NCBI GenBank assembly: GCA_042095835.1
Contig: JBELML010000099.1
Coordinates: 1-24,297, forward strand
Direction of reading: 5' to 3'
DNA length: 24,297 bases
DNA from: DATFKA01 sp042095835
GTDB taxonomy: Bacteria; Bacteroidota; Bacteroidia; Chitinophagales; Saprospiraceae
Shown: in pieces, positions 7,657 through 16,290 of the stretch
How the letters are laid out: every line of letters starts with the position of its first letter
Position numbering within the stretch: position 1 is the first letter of the stretch
Notes under the pieces: model-generated
The model's database searches: none
What the model was told of the DNA's origin: nothing
Seen by the model: only the letters and a program-made list of their open reading frames with translations
Translations under genes and position numbers: made by a program

Positions 7657-10600
7657 ATGAAAGCATATTTGTTAAAGCTAGGCCGTTTTACTGTTTTCCT
7701 ATTATGCCTATTACCCACGCTGGGGATTGGACAGACGAATATTGTCACGGTCACCTCAAGCGATGATACAGACGATGGCCGATGTAGTACAGGGCATTGT
7801 AGCTATCGCGAGGCAATAAACCTCATCAATGGCTTCCAAGGAAATGTGTCGATTCAATTTAATATTCCAGGTACAGGTGTTGAGCGCCGAATTGAATTGA
7901 CCGCTAGTCTTCCAGAGATCACTATATTCGGGGCTAGCTTGACTGTCGATGGAACAAGTCAGCCCGATGGAGCCCAAATTGTCATCGATGGAAATAATAC
8001 CGCCAATTATGGCCTCGACCTCCTATCAGCAAGTACTGCTGTTGTCGACGGAATCACCTTTGATAATTTCCGGCTAGCAGGTATTAATCTGCAAGCCAAT
8101 TCCGACGACTGCATAATAGGGACTACTAAAGGTGGAAATACCTTCACCAATAGTCGATATGGCATTATCAACGAAGGATCGCGTACAATAGTCATCAACA
8201 ATCGCTTTGAAGACAATGACATTAGTGGCCTTTTTGTGACCGGCACAGGTGCCAGTGCCACTATCGGAGAGGACGGAAATCGGGATGCCGACAATACCTT
8301 TATTGGGCATACACTTTATGGCGTTGAGTCAGAAAGAAATACCGACTTTACTACTGTATTTGGGAACAGCTTCTTTTGTAATGGCAGGGTCGGAATTGAA
8401 AGCCCATTTAATGCCAATGGAGGCGTTGGGGCCCCTAAAATCACCGAGGCAAGTACCAGCTTTGTTAAAGGTACAGGTTCTGTACGAGCGCAGATTCAAG
8501 TTTATGCCCTCAACCCCAACCAATCGGTTTGTAAAGAAGATAATCCTTGTCAAGGAAACATCTACCTAGGTACAACTACCATTGCATCAGACGGTTCGTG
8601 GGAACTCAATGAAGCAGATTTTGAGACGCCCATTAGTGATGATTTTCTACTCACCGCAACTCAAACTATTTTTGGATTTGACATACAACAAAATGCTGGG
8701 CTTATCCATACTTCAGAGTTTGCTAGTTGTTTTTCATTGTGTACGACTTATTCTATAACGATACCTACGCCAACGGTCATTTGCGCCGGAGATTCCTTTT
8801 TAGTATCTCCCGACATTAGTGCGAATGGCCCCGAAACCGAGCCCTTGACTTTTTCTTGGACTGGCCCAAATGGATTCACTGCAAACACCGCCGAAATTAA
8901 CACCAATATTTTAGGCGCCTTTACCTTCAGTGCGACTAATAGTTGTAATAATATTGTTCGTTCTGTAGTAATTTCTGCCATTGAGACGGCACCAAGCAGC
9001 ATCAATGCAAGTACCAACGCACCCATCTGCGAATTTGATGCTCTATTCTTATTTGCAGATACGGTGCAAGGTTTGGATTATAATTGGACGGGACCTCTTG
9101 GATTCACTAGCAACCTACAAAATCCAACCGTCAATCTAGGTGCCAATTCCATTCGATCGGGTGACTATATTCTCACCACTCAAACGAGCCAAAATGCTTG
9201 CCCTGGGCCTAGCGACACGGTCAATGTATTTATCAAAGACCCACCGATTGGAAAAGATACGACTTTGACTGCTTGTGCCGACATTTTTTCTAGTACTGCC
9301 TTTGGAGTTTTCGATTTAACCACCGCTGAAAATCATATTGCTTGTGGCGATACCAGCCTTTTAGTAGAATGGTATCTCGATCAACAATTGAATACACCAA
9401 TTACTGCTCCCGACGTTTTTTCCTCAAGGAATGATACGGTTTATGCTTTCTTATTCGACAGCCTCAATTGTATCTCAGATCCTATTCCGGTAGCCTTGGT
9501 ACTTGTGGCAATTCCTAGCATTGAGCTGACTATCGTATCTCAACCAACTTGTGAAAACCCCAACGGTGGTCGTATCAATAGTACTATTTTTGGCGGTACG
9601 CCTCCTTATCAATTTGATTGGACACCAACAGGAGATACCACCTTTAATATAGATAGCCTTTCAGCTGGAATTTATACGCTACGGATTACCGATGCCAACG
9701 GCTGTACCGCAAGTGCAGAACGGGAACTAGACCTCCCCGAAACGCCTGTTTTCAGGTGTGAAGTGTTGCAGGATGTCAGCATGGTTGGGGGCAATGATGG
9801 CCAAGCAATGATTACCAATAGTCTCCAATTCGACGGGCCATCTGTCATTTATGTGCAGGGGCCAATATTGGATACTTTGAGTGGAGGCACCAATACGCGC
9901 GACACCATTTCCAATTTAATCGCTGGCGATTACACCTTTATTGTACAAGATGCCAATGGTTGCCAGGACAGTTGCCAAGTCCAAATCCTTGAACCCGATT
10001 GTGCCAATTTTAGCACTAGTCTCACCAAATTTGATGTAGACTGCCCGGGGCAAAATACCGGACTCATCCGAATAGCTTTTGGTGGTGCAGCACCTATTCA
10101 ATTTGATTGGAACCTTGACAGCCTCGATGGAAATTCTTTTGCCGATAGCCTAGCCGCTGGCTTCTACTCCATTATTGTAAGCGATGCGCAAGGCTGCTCC
10201 GACACTTTGACCACAGAAATTGTAGAACTCAGCAATCTCCAAGTAGATTGTCAAATCACCCAGCCGATCAGTGGTGTAGGTGCAGCGGATGCTGAAGTAG
10301 AACTCAACCTCACCGGCGGCGTTCTCCCCTACTTTTTAACTACTCAAGGCCCCAGAACAGATAGCCTCTTCATCAATGGCAATGGCATAGTCCCTAGATC
10401 GAATTTACCCGCGGGCAACTATGTATTTAAAATTAGAGATGCCAATGGCTGCCTAGATAGTTGTAGCCTTGAAATCAGTAACGTGGACTGCTCCCAATTA
10501 CAAGTCGATCTATTAGGTACAAATTTAGCTTGTGGTGGAGATAGCAATGGCAATATAACTGCCCAAGTCACGGGTGCCCTAAGACCTATCCGATACCTCT

Positions 10601-13600
10601 GGTCGAATGGAAGCACAGATAGTACTATCAACAACCTAGGCGCTGGCACCTATACTTTAAGTATTACAGATGCGCTAGGCTGTACGGCAATAGACAGTTT
10701 CAGCATTACAGAACCCAGTCCACTGGTAGCCGCCTGTACAGTACTACAAGACATAGATAGCCTTGGGGCTAACAATGGAGCGGTCGAACTCACTTTTAGA
10801 GGAGGCACACTTCCGTATCGAGTAGAGATCAATGGCACATTAGATAGTACCTTCCAAACTTCTTCGGAGATCACTTTCGTACTTAACAATTTAGCTCCCG
10901 GAACCCTCACTACTGTCATCACCGATGCCAATGGATGCCAGGACAGCTGCCAAGTCCAAATCCTTGAACCCGATTGTGCCAATTTCAGCACTAGTCTCAC
11001 CAAATTTGATGTAGACTGTCCGGGGCAAAATACCGGACTCATCCGAATAGCTTTTGGTGGTGCAGCACCTATTCAATTTGATTGGAACCTTGACAGCCTC
11101 GATGGAAATTCTTTTGCCGATAGCCTAGCCGCTGGCTTCTACTCCATTATTGTAAGCGATGCGCAAGGCTGCTCCGACACTTTGACCACAGAAATTGTAG
11201 AACTCAGCAATCTCCAAGTAGATTGTCAAATCACCCAGCCGATCAGTGGTGTAGGTGCAGCGGATGCTGAAGTAGAACTCAACCTCACCGGCGGCGTTCT
11301 CCCCTACTTTTTAACTACTCAAGGCCCCAGAACAGATAGCCTCTTCATCAATGGCAATGGCATAGTCCCTAGATCGAATTTACCCGCGGGCAACTATGTA
11401 TTTAAAATTAGAGATGCCAATGGCTGCCTAGATAGTTGTAGCCTTGAAATCAGTAGTGTAGACTGCTCCAATTTTCAGATCAATCTAGTGGGTACTGACC
11501 TGGTTTGTAATGGAGACAATAGTGGTAGCATTAGGGTTCAAATTACCGGCGCAGATCGTCCGATTCAGTATCTATGGTCGAATGGAAGTACCGATAGTAC
11601 AGTAACAAACTTAAGTGCTGGTACTTATCGTCTAAGTGTCAGCGATGCAAAAGGTTGTAGTGCAGTAGATACGATCACCATATCAGAACCCACTGCATTA
11701 AATGCCGACTGCACTTTTATACAAGGCATTAGTAGAATTGGTGCCTCAGACGCACAGGTAGAAGTGACGCTCAGTGGAGGCACACTTCCCTATAGCGTAG
11801 TCATCAGTGGCCAGCTAGATAGTACCTTCTCCATGAATACCGCAGCTTCATTTGTTTTGGAAGGATTAGCCGAAGGCGTAATTAATGTGGCGGTTACCGA
11901 TGCTAATGGATGTACAAACAGTTGCTCAAGTAGTGTAGCAACTATTGATTGTACAGACTTGCAGCTTGCTGGAAACATCACTAACATCTCTTGTCCAGAA
12001 GAACAAAATGGGGCTATCCAAGTCCTTGTTTCTGGAGGACAAGCGCCCTTTGTTTACGATTGGGATATCGACTCCTTAGATGGCTTATCCTTGGTCAATG
12101 ATTTGGCAGTGGGCAGCTATTCCCTCACCGTAGAAGATGCTCGCGGATGCAGTCAAAGTATTGCCTATGACCTAAGCATTGAAAATACAGCTCCTAGCCT
12201 CACGGTCAGTAGTAGCGGCGGTGTTTGTGAAAATGGATGTTTCAATTTTGACTTGACCTTAGAAGGACAAGCACCATTTTTAATAGATTACACCATCACT
12301 GCTAATGGCATTAGTCAAGATCGTACACTTACACTCAATGATACTACTGGAAGCTTAGAAGTGTGTACCGGTGACTTCCCCACAGGCACAAGCAGCATAG
12401 CACTATCATTTACTCAATTAAGTGATGCTTTCTGTAGTAATACTTTGAATATCAACAGAACAATCAACTATTTAGCGCCTATTATTGAGCAAATTGACAC
12501 CCTGCTTTGTGAAGGCTCCTTCGTCACTATTGCCGGTCAAAGGTTTGATGAAGATAATCCCCAAGGGCGAATCCTACTAAATGGAGCGGCTAGCAATGGT
12601 TGTGATAGCGTCCTAGAAGTTAGTCTTCTATTCGTAGGCTCTCCTACCATCATTGACAATGGAACGGTTTGTAATCTTCCAGAGAACACCTTCAAATTGT
12701 CTTTCGACATTTTGGGTTTACCTCCTTTCTCCATCAACGGCGTAGCTGGTACGCTTTTCGGAAATACTTTCGTGAGTGAAGCGCTTGCTGCAGAAGGTAG
12801 CTATCCAGTGAGTGTAATCGATGGACTAGGTTGCGGAACAGATTTTGTCGTAGATGCTCCAGATTGCAGCCTTGCCAATAACTGTAATAATGCCGCTGGC
12901 AGTTTATTAGCCTTCCCCAATAGTCTTTGTGCGAGCGACACGCTAAGGCTCCAAGAGGATGGCACCTCCGTATTAGATTCTGGAGCCATTTTAGTATATG
13001 CTATACACGACGGTACCGAAAGTGCCCTAGGAAATATATTGGTGAGCCAAGAAAGTGGACGTTTTGGGTTTCAGGCACCATTACAATTGAATACGGTGTA
13101 TCACACAGCCATCCTGATTGGGCGAGACAATGGCTTTGGTGTACTTGACCAAGATGATCCATGCTTGGCTGTATTTTTAGGAGAAGAGATCCAGTTTTTG
13201 ACTGCACCTCAACGTCCACTTTTTATCCAAGGACAGGACACCTTATGTGTTGGAGAAACTTTACAACTTTCTACTCAAATATACCCAGAGGGCAGTACTT
13301 ACAATTGGCTGACACCAATGGGTGACACCATCCAAACAGATACCAACTCGATCAATTTCCCCAATGTTGGTCCTGAGCTGCAAGGGCGTTTTTCACTATG
13401 GATTTCCAATGGCAGCTGCCGGTCTGAGGTGTTTACGCCCCATCAATTTGTGACCATTGATTTTCCCATTTTATATGCTGGTGATGACCAAACGCTATGT
13501 GGCACTGATCAAGGAATTTTACTAGCCGATCCTATTAGTTTTGGGATGGGAGCTTGGTCTACTCCCGGCTCAGCTATTATTATCAATCCTGATAGTGATT

Positions 13601-14262
13601 CAACTATTGTACGCAATCTTGATCCGGGTATTAATCCTTTTATCTGGACCGTGACTGCCAACACCTGTGAAAGTACAGATACGGTATTCCTCAACTTTTT
13701 CTCTAGCCCTGTCATTAATCCAGACAACTTGGCCTTGGAACCTGGCCTCAATAGGATCACTTTCGATCCCTTTGAGAATGATTTTCTGAATGGGGTTCCA
13801 CTCAATGATTCGACGGTGACGATTTTGAATCAACCAGAAGTGGGCATGGTACAATTTTTACAAAACGAAGGAGTTTTCGAATATTCAGCCGAGCTGAGTG
13901 ATGTAGAAATGATCGCCTTCGAGTACCAGGTTTGCGCTCCTGATTGTGCGAATGCATGCGACTCCGCAACGGTTATAATTGATCTACCTGATGTCATTTT
14001 GGAAATACCCAACGGTATTATCCAAGGGCGTGATAATGAAGGCTTAATTATTGGAAATCTCGACGCTTTCCCTAATAACGAAATTGTGATCACCAATCGT
14101 TGGGGCGTAGTTGTGCATAGAGAGACCAACTATAGTAATGATAATCCCTGGAAGGGTACCCACGACGGAGCAGATTTACCTCAGGGTACCTACTACATGT
14201 ATATGCGTATCGAAGGAAGGAAGGCTACCGTAAAAAAGACTATTCATGTCATTGTCCGATAA
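7657..14262 (+). CDS. Giant SprB-like repeat adhesin with gliding-motility (type B) C-terminal T9SS domain
   Basis: A 2201-aa surface protein. Start is ATG 7657, followed by a signal peptide (hydrophobic core, end near LGIGQ, residue 26); an upstream in-frame TTG has no signal-like sequence after it. Residue 48 begins CSYREAI, a CSLREA-type motif that leads into a parallel beta-helix-like region to about 260. Ig/PKD-like segments fill about 280-620. Residues 621-1432 are five tandem composite modules of about 162 residues, each made of two SprB-like halves with GGTxPY, AGTYxLxITDAxGC and DANGCxDSC marks; modules 2 and 4 are nearly identical. More Ig-like segments follow. The last 85 residues (NEIVITNRWGVVVHRE...LPQGTYYMYM) are the CHU_C/TIGR04131 sorting domain used by type IX secretion. 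The next gene is PorP/SprF-like. Likely role: surface adhesion or gliding, inferred from SprB. Confidence 0.92.
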   Translation: MKAYLLKLGRFTVFLLCLLPTLGIGQTNIVTVTSSDDTDDGRCSTGHCSYREAINLINGFQGNVSIQFNIPGTGVERRIELTASLPEITIFGASLTVDGTSQPDGAQIVIDGNNTANYGLDLLSASTAVVDGITFDNFRLAGINLQANSDDCIIGTTKGGNTFTNSRYGIINEGSRTIVINNRFEDNDISGLFVTGTGASATIGEDGNRDADNTFIGHTLYGVESERNTDFTTVFGNSFFCNGRVGIESPFNANGGVGAPKITEASTSFVKGTGSVRAQIQVYALNPNQSVCKEDNPCQGNIYLGTTTIASDGSWELNEADFETPISDDFLLTATQTIFGFDIQQNAGLIHTSEFASCFSLCTTYSITIPTPTVICAGDSFLVSPDISANGPETEPLTFSWTGPNGFTANTAEINTNILGAFTFSATNSCNNIVRSVVISAIETAPSSINASTNAPICEFDALFLFADTVQGLDYNWTGPLGFTSNLQNPTVNLGANSIRSGDYILTTQTSQNACPGPSDTVNVFIKDPPIGKDTTLTACADIFSSTAFGVFDLTTAENHIACGDTSLLVEWYLDQQLNTPITAPDVFSSRNDTVYAFLFDSLNCISDPIPVALVLVAIPSIELTIVSQPTCENPNGGRINSTIFGGTPPYQFDWTPTGDTTFNIDSLSAGIYTLRITDANGCTASAERELDLPETPVFRCEVLQDVSMVGGNDGQAMITNSLQFDGPSVIYVQGPILDTLSGGTNTRDTISNLIAGDYTFIVQDANGCQDSCQVQILEPDCANFSTSLTKFDVDCPGQNTGLIRIAFGGAAPIQFDWNLDSLDGNSFADSLAAGFYSIIVSDAQGCSDTLTTEIVELSNLQVDCQITQPISGVGAADAEVELNLTGGVLPYFLTTQGPRTDSLFINGNGIVPRSNLPAGNYVFKIRDANGCLDSCSLEISNVDCSQLQVDLLGTNLACGGDSNGNITAQVTGALRPIRYLWSNGSTDSTINNLGAGTYTLSITDALGCTAIDSFSITEPSPLVAACTVLQDIDSLGANNGAVELTFRGGTLPYRVEINGTLDSTFQTSSEITFVLNNLAPGTLTTVITDANGCQDSCQVQILEPDCANFSTSLTKFDVDCPGQNTGLIRIAFGGAAPIQFDWNLDSLDGNSFADSLAAGFYSIIVSDAQGCSDTLTTEIVELSNLQVDCQITQPISGVGAADAEVELNLTGGVLPYFLTTQGPRTDSLFINGNGIVPRSNLPAGNYVFKIRDANGCLDSCSLEISSVDCSNFQINLVGTDLVCNGDNSGSIRVQITGADRPIQYLWSNGSTDSTVTNLSAGTYRLSVSDAKGCSAVDTITISEPTALNADCTFIQGISRIGASDAQVEVTLSGGTLPYSVVISGQLDSTFSMNTAASFVLEGLAEGVINVAVTDANGCTNSCSSSVATIDCTDLQLAGNITNISCPEEQNGAIQVLVSGGQAPFVYDWDIDSLDGLSLVNDLAVGSYSLTVEDARGCSQSIAYDLSIENTAPSLTVSSSGGVCENGCFNFDLTLEGQAPFLIDYTITANGISQDRTLTLNDTTGSLEVCTGDFPTGTSSIALSFTQLSDAFCSNTLNINRTINYLAPIIEQIDTLLCEGSFVTIAGQRFDEDNPQGRILLNGAASNGCDSVLEVSLLFVGSPTIIDNGTVCNLPENTFKLSFDILGLPPFSINGVAGTLFGNTFVSEALAAEGSYPVSVIDGLGCGTDFVVDAPDCSLANNCNNAAGSLLAFPNSLCASDTLRLQEDGTSVLDSGAILVYAIHDGTESALGNILVSQESGRFGFQAPLQLNTVYHTAILIGRDNGFGVLDQDDPCLAVFLGEEIQFLTAPQRPLFIQGQDTLCVGETLQLSTQIYPEGSTYNWLTPMGDTIQTDTNSINFPNVGPELQGRFSLWISNGSCRSEVFTPHQFVTIDFPILYAGDDQTLCGTDQGILLADPISFGMGAWSTPGSAIIINPDSDSTIVRNLDPGINPFIWTVTANTCESTDTVFLNFFSSPVINPDNLALEPGLNRITFDPFENDFLNGVPLNDSTVTILNQPEVGMVQFLQNEGVFEYSAELSDVEMIAFEYQVCAPDCANACDSATVIIDLPDVILEIPNGIIQGRDNEGLIIGNLDAFPNNEIVITNRWGVVVHRETNYSNDNPWKGTHDGADLPQGTYYMYMRIEGRKATVKKTIHVIVR
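9949..10480 (+). repeat. Internal direct repeat of adhesin gene, copy 1
   Basis: A 532-bp block repeated in frame 975 bp (325 codons) downstream. By eye only four bases differ (9960, one in the codon pair for Asp-Ser just after, one in the Asn-Phe codons near 10010, and 10044), all silent; bases 10045-10480 look identical to 11020-11455. It encodes residues 765-942, essentially module 2 of the tandem array. Confidence 0.9.
10924..11455 (+). repeat. Internal direct repeat of adhesin gene, copy 2
   Basis: Second copy of the 532-bp block, encoding residues 1090-1267 (essentially module 4). Similarity starts at the recurrent DNA string GATGCCAATGG, which encodes the DANG of the module motif DANGC, and stops at GAAATCAGTA, after which the two copies diverge (Asn versus Ser codon). 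Confidence 0.9.
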
Positions 14263-14313
14263 AAATTAAAGTAGCCTTTTAGTAAACGAACATTGACCAG
14301 AAAACACTTAAGC

Positions 14314-15267
14314 ATGAAATTCATAAAGCAAATCCTGATTACCCAGCTATTTATACTTGTCTTGCCGCTATTCGCTTGGTCGCAGCAGTTACCTGCCTTT
14401 GCATTATATCGCGATAATTGGAACATTCTCAACCCGGCTAGTGTGTCTAGTGATTATATCTTTAGTGAGAATCCGATGTCTTTTTTTGCGAGTTATCGGA
14501 GTCAGTGGTCTGGCTTTGAGGGAGCACCAGAAACGGCAGTACTCAATTGGGAATATGTAATGGATTACACAAACATCGTAGTGGGGGCAAGCATACTTCA
14601 TGATCAGGCTGGAGAGATTGGTAATACAGGCATTTTTGCGCGTTTTGGATATCGCCTGGAGCTAGACCGCAGAGGTGACCGCTTTATAAACGTAGCGCTA
14701 AACGCGGGTGTGGTGCAATATAGCGCCCAATTTGCCGATCTAGACCTAGGGAATACCTTGCTAAATTTAGCCAATGATTTGATTTATTATCCAGACTTTG
14801 GTGTCGGCATTATGTATTATCACGAGGATCGTTATTACTTCGGTCTATCCATACCTCAGACCTTTGGTTTAAGTACTAGACTACGCAACGATGATGGAGG
14901 TTTTGAAATCAAAAGAACCCAGCATTTTTATCTAATGGGAGGCTCTTATTTTGATCTTTACCTTTTCAATAGTGATGCATCTTATCTAGAATTATCAGGC
15001 TTTTTAAAGTACGTACCCAATACGCCCGTGGCAATTGATGCCAATATAAGAGTACAGATGGGCGAGGTCTTCTATGCGGGTGTGGGTGGCGGACTATCTC
15101 AAACCGCGAGAATAGAAGCCGGTGTAGTTATTGGGGAGTCGGTCAACTTTTATGGTGGTCAGATTCGGGTTGGGGTCTCCTATGGTTTTGGTATTGCGGA
15201 GTATGCTAGAGCTTTCGGAAACACCATCGAGCTACACGCTGCTTATAGCTTTGATGTAGGGCGTTGA
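14314..15267 (+). CDS. PorP/SprF family type IX secretion membrane protein
   Basis: A 317-aa outer-membrane beta-barrel protein of the PorP/SprF family. After a signal peptide ending in FAWSQQ comes the family's N-terminal signature: LYRDNWNILNPAS followed by FASYRSQWSGFEGAPET. The remainder is alternating aromatic and polar strands (YYHEDRYYFGLSIPQTF, FYGGQIRVGVSYGFG) ending in a barrel-type strand. SprF is known in Flavobacterium johnsoniae to be needed for secretion of the SprB adhesin. This gene sits 51 bp after a SprB-like gene in the same direction, so it is probably the dedicated partner of that adhesin. ATG 14314 is chosen over a TTG seven codons upstream because the signal peptide starts there. 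Confidence 0.92.
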   Translation: MKFIKQILITQLFILVLPLFAWSQQLPAFALYRDNWNILNPASVSSDYIFSENPMSFFASYRSQWSGFEGAPETAVLNWEYVMDYTNIVVGASILHDQAGEIGNTGIFARFGYRLELDRRGDRFINVALNAGVVQYSAQFADLDLGNTLLNLANDLIYYPDFGVGIMYYHEDRYYFGLSIPQTFGLSTRLRNDDGGFEIKRTQHFYLMGGSYFDLYLFNSDASYLELSGFLKYVPNTPVAIDANIRVQMGEVFYAGVGGGLSQTARIEAGVVIGESVNFYGGQIRVGVSYGFGIAEYARAFGNTIELHAAYSFDVGR

Positions 15268-15351
15268 TGATTGGCAAAATATTGCTAAGTTTTCTGCTCA
15301 GCTGACGGCTTTAGGGCTTTTAAAGTATCTTTCCACAAACTGTTTGTTGTT

Positions 15352-16239
15352 ATGAAGATATCTACCTTAGTCCTCACCTTTTTGTGTATCACCCTTTTTG
15401 CTAAAGCTCAAGAAATTGACTTACTAGAGCACCATGATATAGCCTACCTGTCTGTAGACCAAATGGAAGTGGATAGCCTACAACGATTAAATCTGATTAT
15501 TCCATTAGGTGTAAAAAATCCACCTTTGCTCATTTGGGTAGGAGGTGGAGCCTGGGCTTTTGTAGATCGACACATCGAGATGGATTTGTGTAAAAAGATC
15601 GCTCAATCAGGTATTGCAGTAGCTTCCGTCGGTCACCGTTTAAGCACCGCTGTATGGGTAGACTCAACCAGAAAAGCAGGGGTTCAGCATCCTACACACA
15701 CTCAAGATTTAGCCGCTGCTACACGTTGGCTAATTGACCAAGCAGATGACTATGGATATGATTCTCAAAACATTTTTGTGGGTGGATACTCTTCTGGAGC
15801 ATATTTAGCAACGATCCTTTTAGCGGACCACCAATTTTTAAGTAAGAAAGAGCGCCAACATATTAAAGGGATACTGCCGATCGCAGGTACCTTTGATATA
15901 CAGCATTACTATGACTACTTATTAGAGCGCAGGCCAAACCTAGCCGAAGATCACGTCATGGCGGTTTTTGGTTATACACAAGACCTGCTAAAGCAAGCAT
16001 CGGTCACCGAATACATGGAGAATCTAAAATGGCCAATGCTACTCCTGACCGATAATAACCTTCAAGCCTATACCAAACATTTTATTGATCGTTTAGAAAA
16101 AGAATCTGACTTCAAAGATTATAAATATGTGGTAGCCAAAGAGTTTGGTCATGGCCCTTTATGGAAAAGTATGTCCAATGACGAAGAAAGCAAATATCGA
16201 GACTTGATGGTAGAGTTTATCCTGGGGACTGAAAAATAA
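15352..16239 (+). CDS. Secreted alpha/beta hydrolase (esterase/lipase-like)
   Basis: A 295-aa hydrolase with a signal peptide ending in LFAKAQ (residue 20). The oxyanion-hole strand reads IWVGGGAW, a variant of the HGGG motif of the hormone-sensitive-lipase and carboxylesterase groups. The nucleophile elbow is GYSSG at 145-149 with Ser147. Candidate Asp234 (LLLTDNN) and His267 (EFGHGPLW) complete the triad. The first motif residue is Val instead of His, which is seen in some distant family members. Substrate is not predictable. It follows the PorP/SprF gene by 84 bp, with only a weak -7-like TATCTTTC at 15326 in between, and ends at a long hairpin facing a convergent phosphoesterase gene. It may or may not be co-transcribed with the surface-protein cluster. 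Confidence 0.85.
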   Translation: MKISTLVLTFLCITLFAKAQEIDLLEHHDIAYLSVDQMEVDSLQRLNLIIPLGVKNPPLLIWVGGGAWAFVDRHIEMDLCKKIAQSGIAVASVGHRLSTAVWVDSTRKAGVQHPTHTQDLAAATRWLIDQADDYGYDSQNIFVGGYSSGAYLATILLADHQFLSKKERQHIKGILPIAGTFDIQHYYDYLLERRPNLAEDHVMAVFGYTQDLLKQASVTEYMENLKWPMLLLTDNNLQAYTKHFIDRLEKESDFKDYKYVVAKEFGHGPLWKSMSNDEESKYRDLMVEFILGTEK

Positions 16240-16241
16240 TC

Positions 16242-16283
16242 TTTTGTAGAAAGTCTAAGATTGAATTTAGACTTTCTACAAAA
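16242..16283. terminator. Long perfect hairpin between convergent genes
   Basis: Arms 16242-16258 and 16267-16283 are a perfect 17-bp inverted repeat with an 8-nt loop (arm TTTTGTAGAAAGTCTAA). It begins 3 bp after the hydrolase stop and ends 7 bp before the stop of the phosphoesterase gene, the place for a bidirectional terminator. The T run is on the 5' arm and the A run on the 3' arm in both directions, so there is no classic U tail. Confidence 0.6.
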
Positions 16284-16290
16284 AAGGGAT

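Noticed and set aside
10650..11076. Minus-strand open frames of up to 130 codons inside the adhesin gene
   Set aside because: They are antisense to a clear repeat-domain protein, and two of them are duplicates caused by the 532-bp repeat.
9949..11455. Idea that the duplicated block marks an inserted mobile element
   Set aside because: Both copies are in frame, encode the same SprB-like module as their neighbours, and have no terminal inverted repeats or transposase; internal recombination explains them better.
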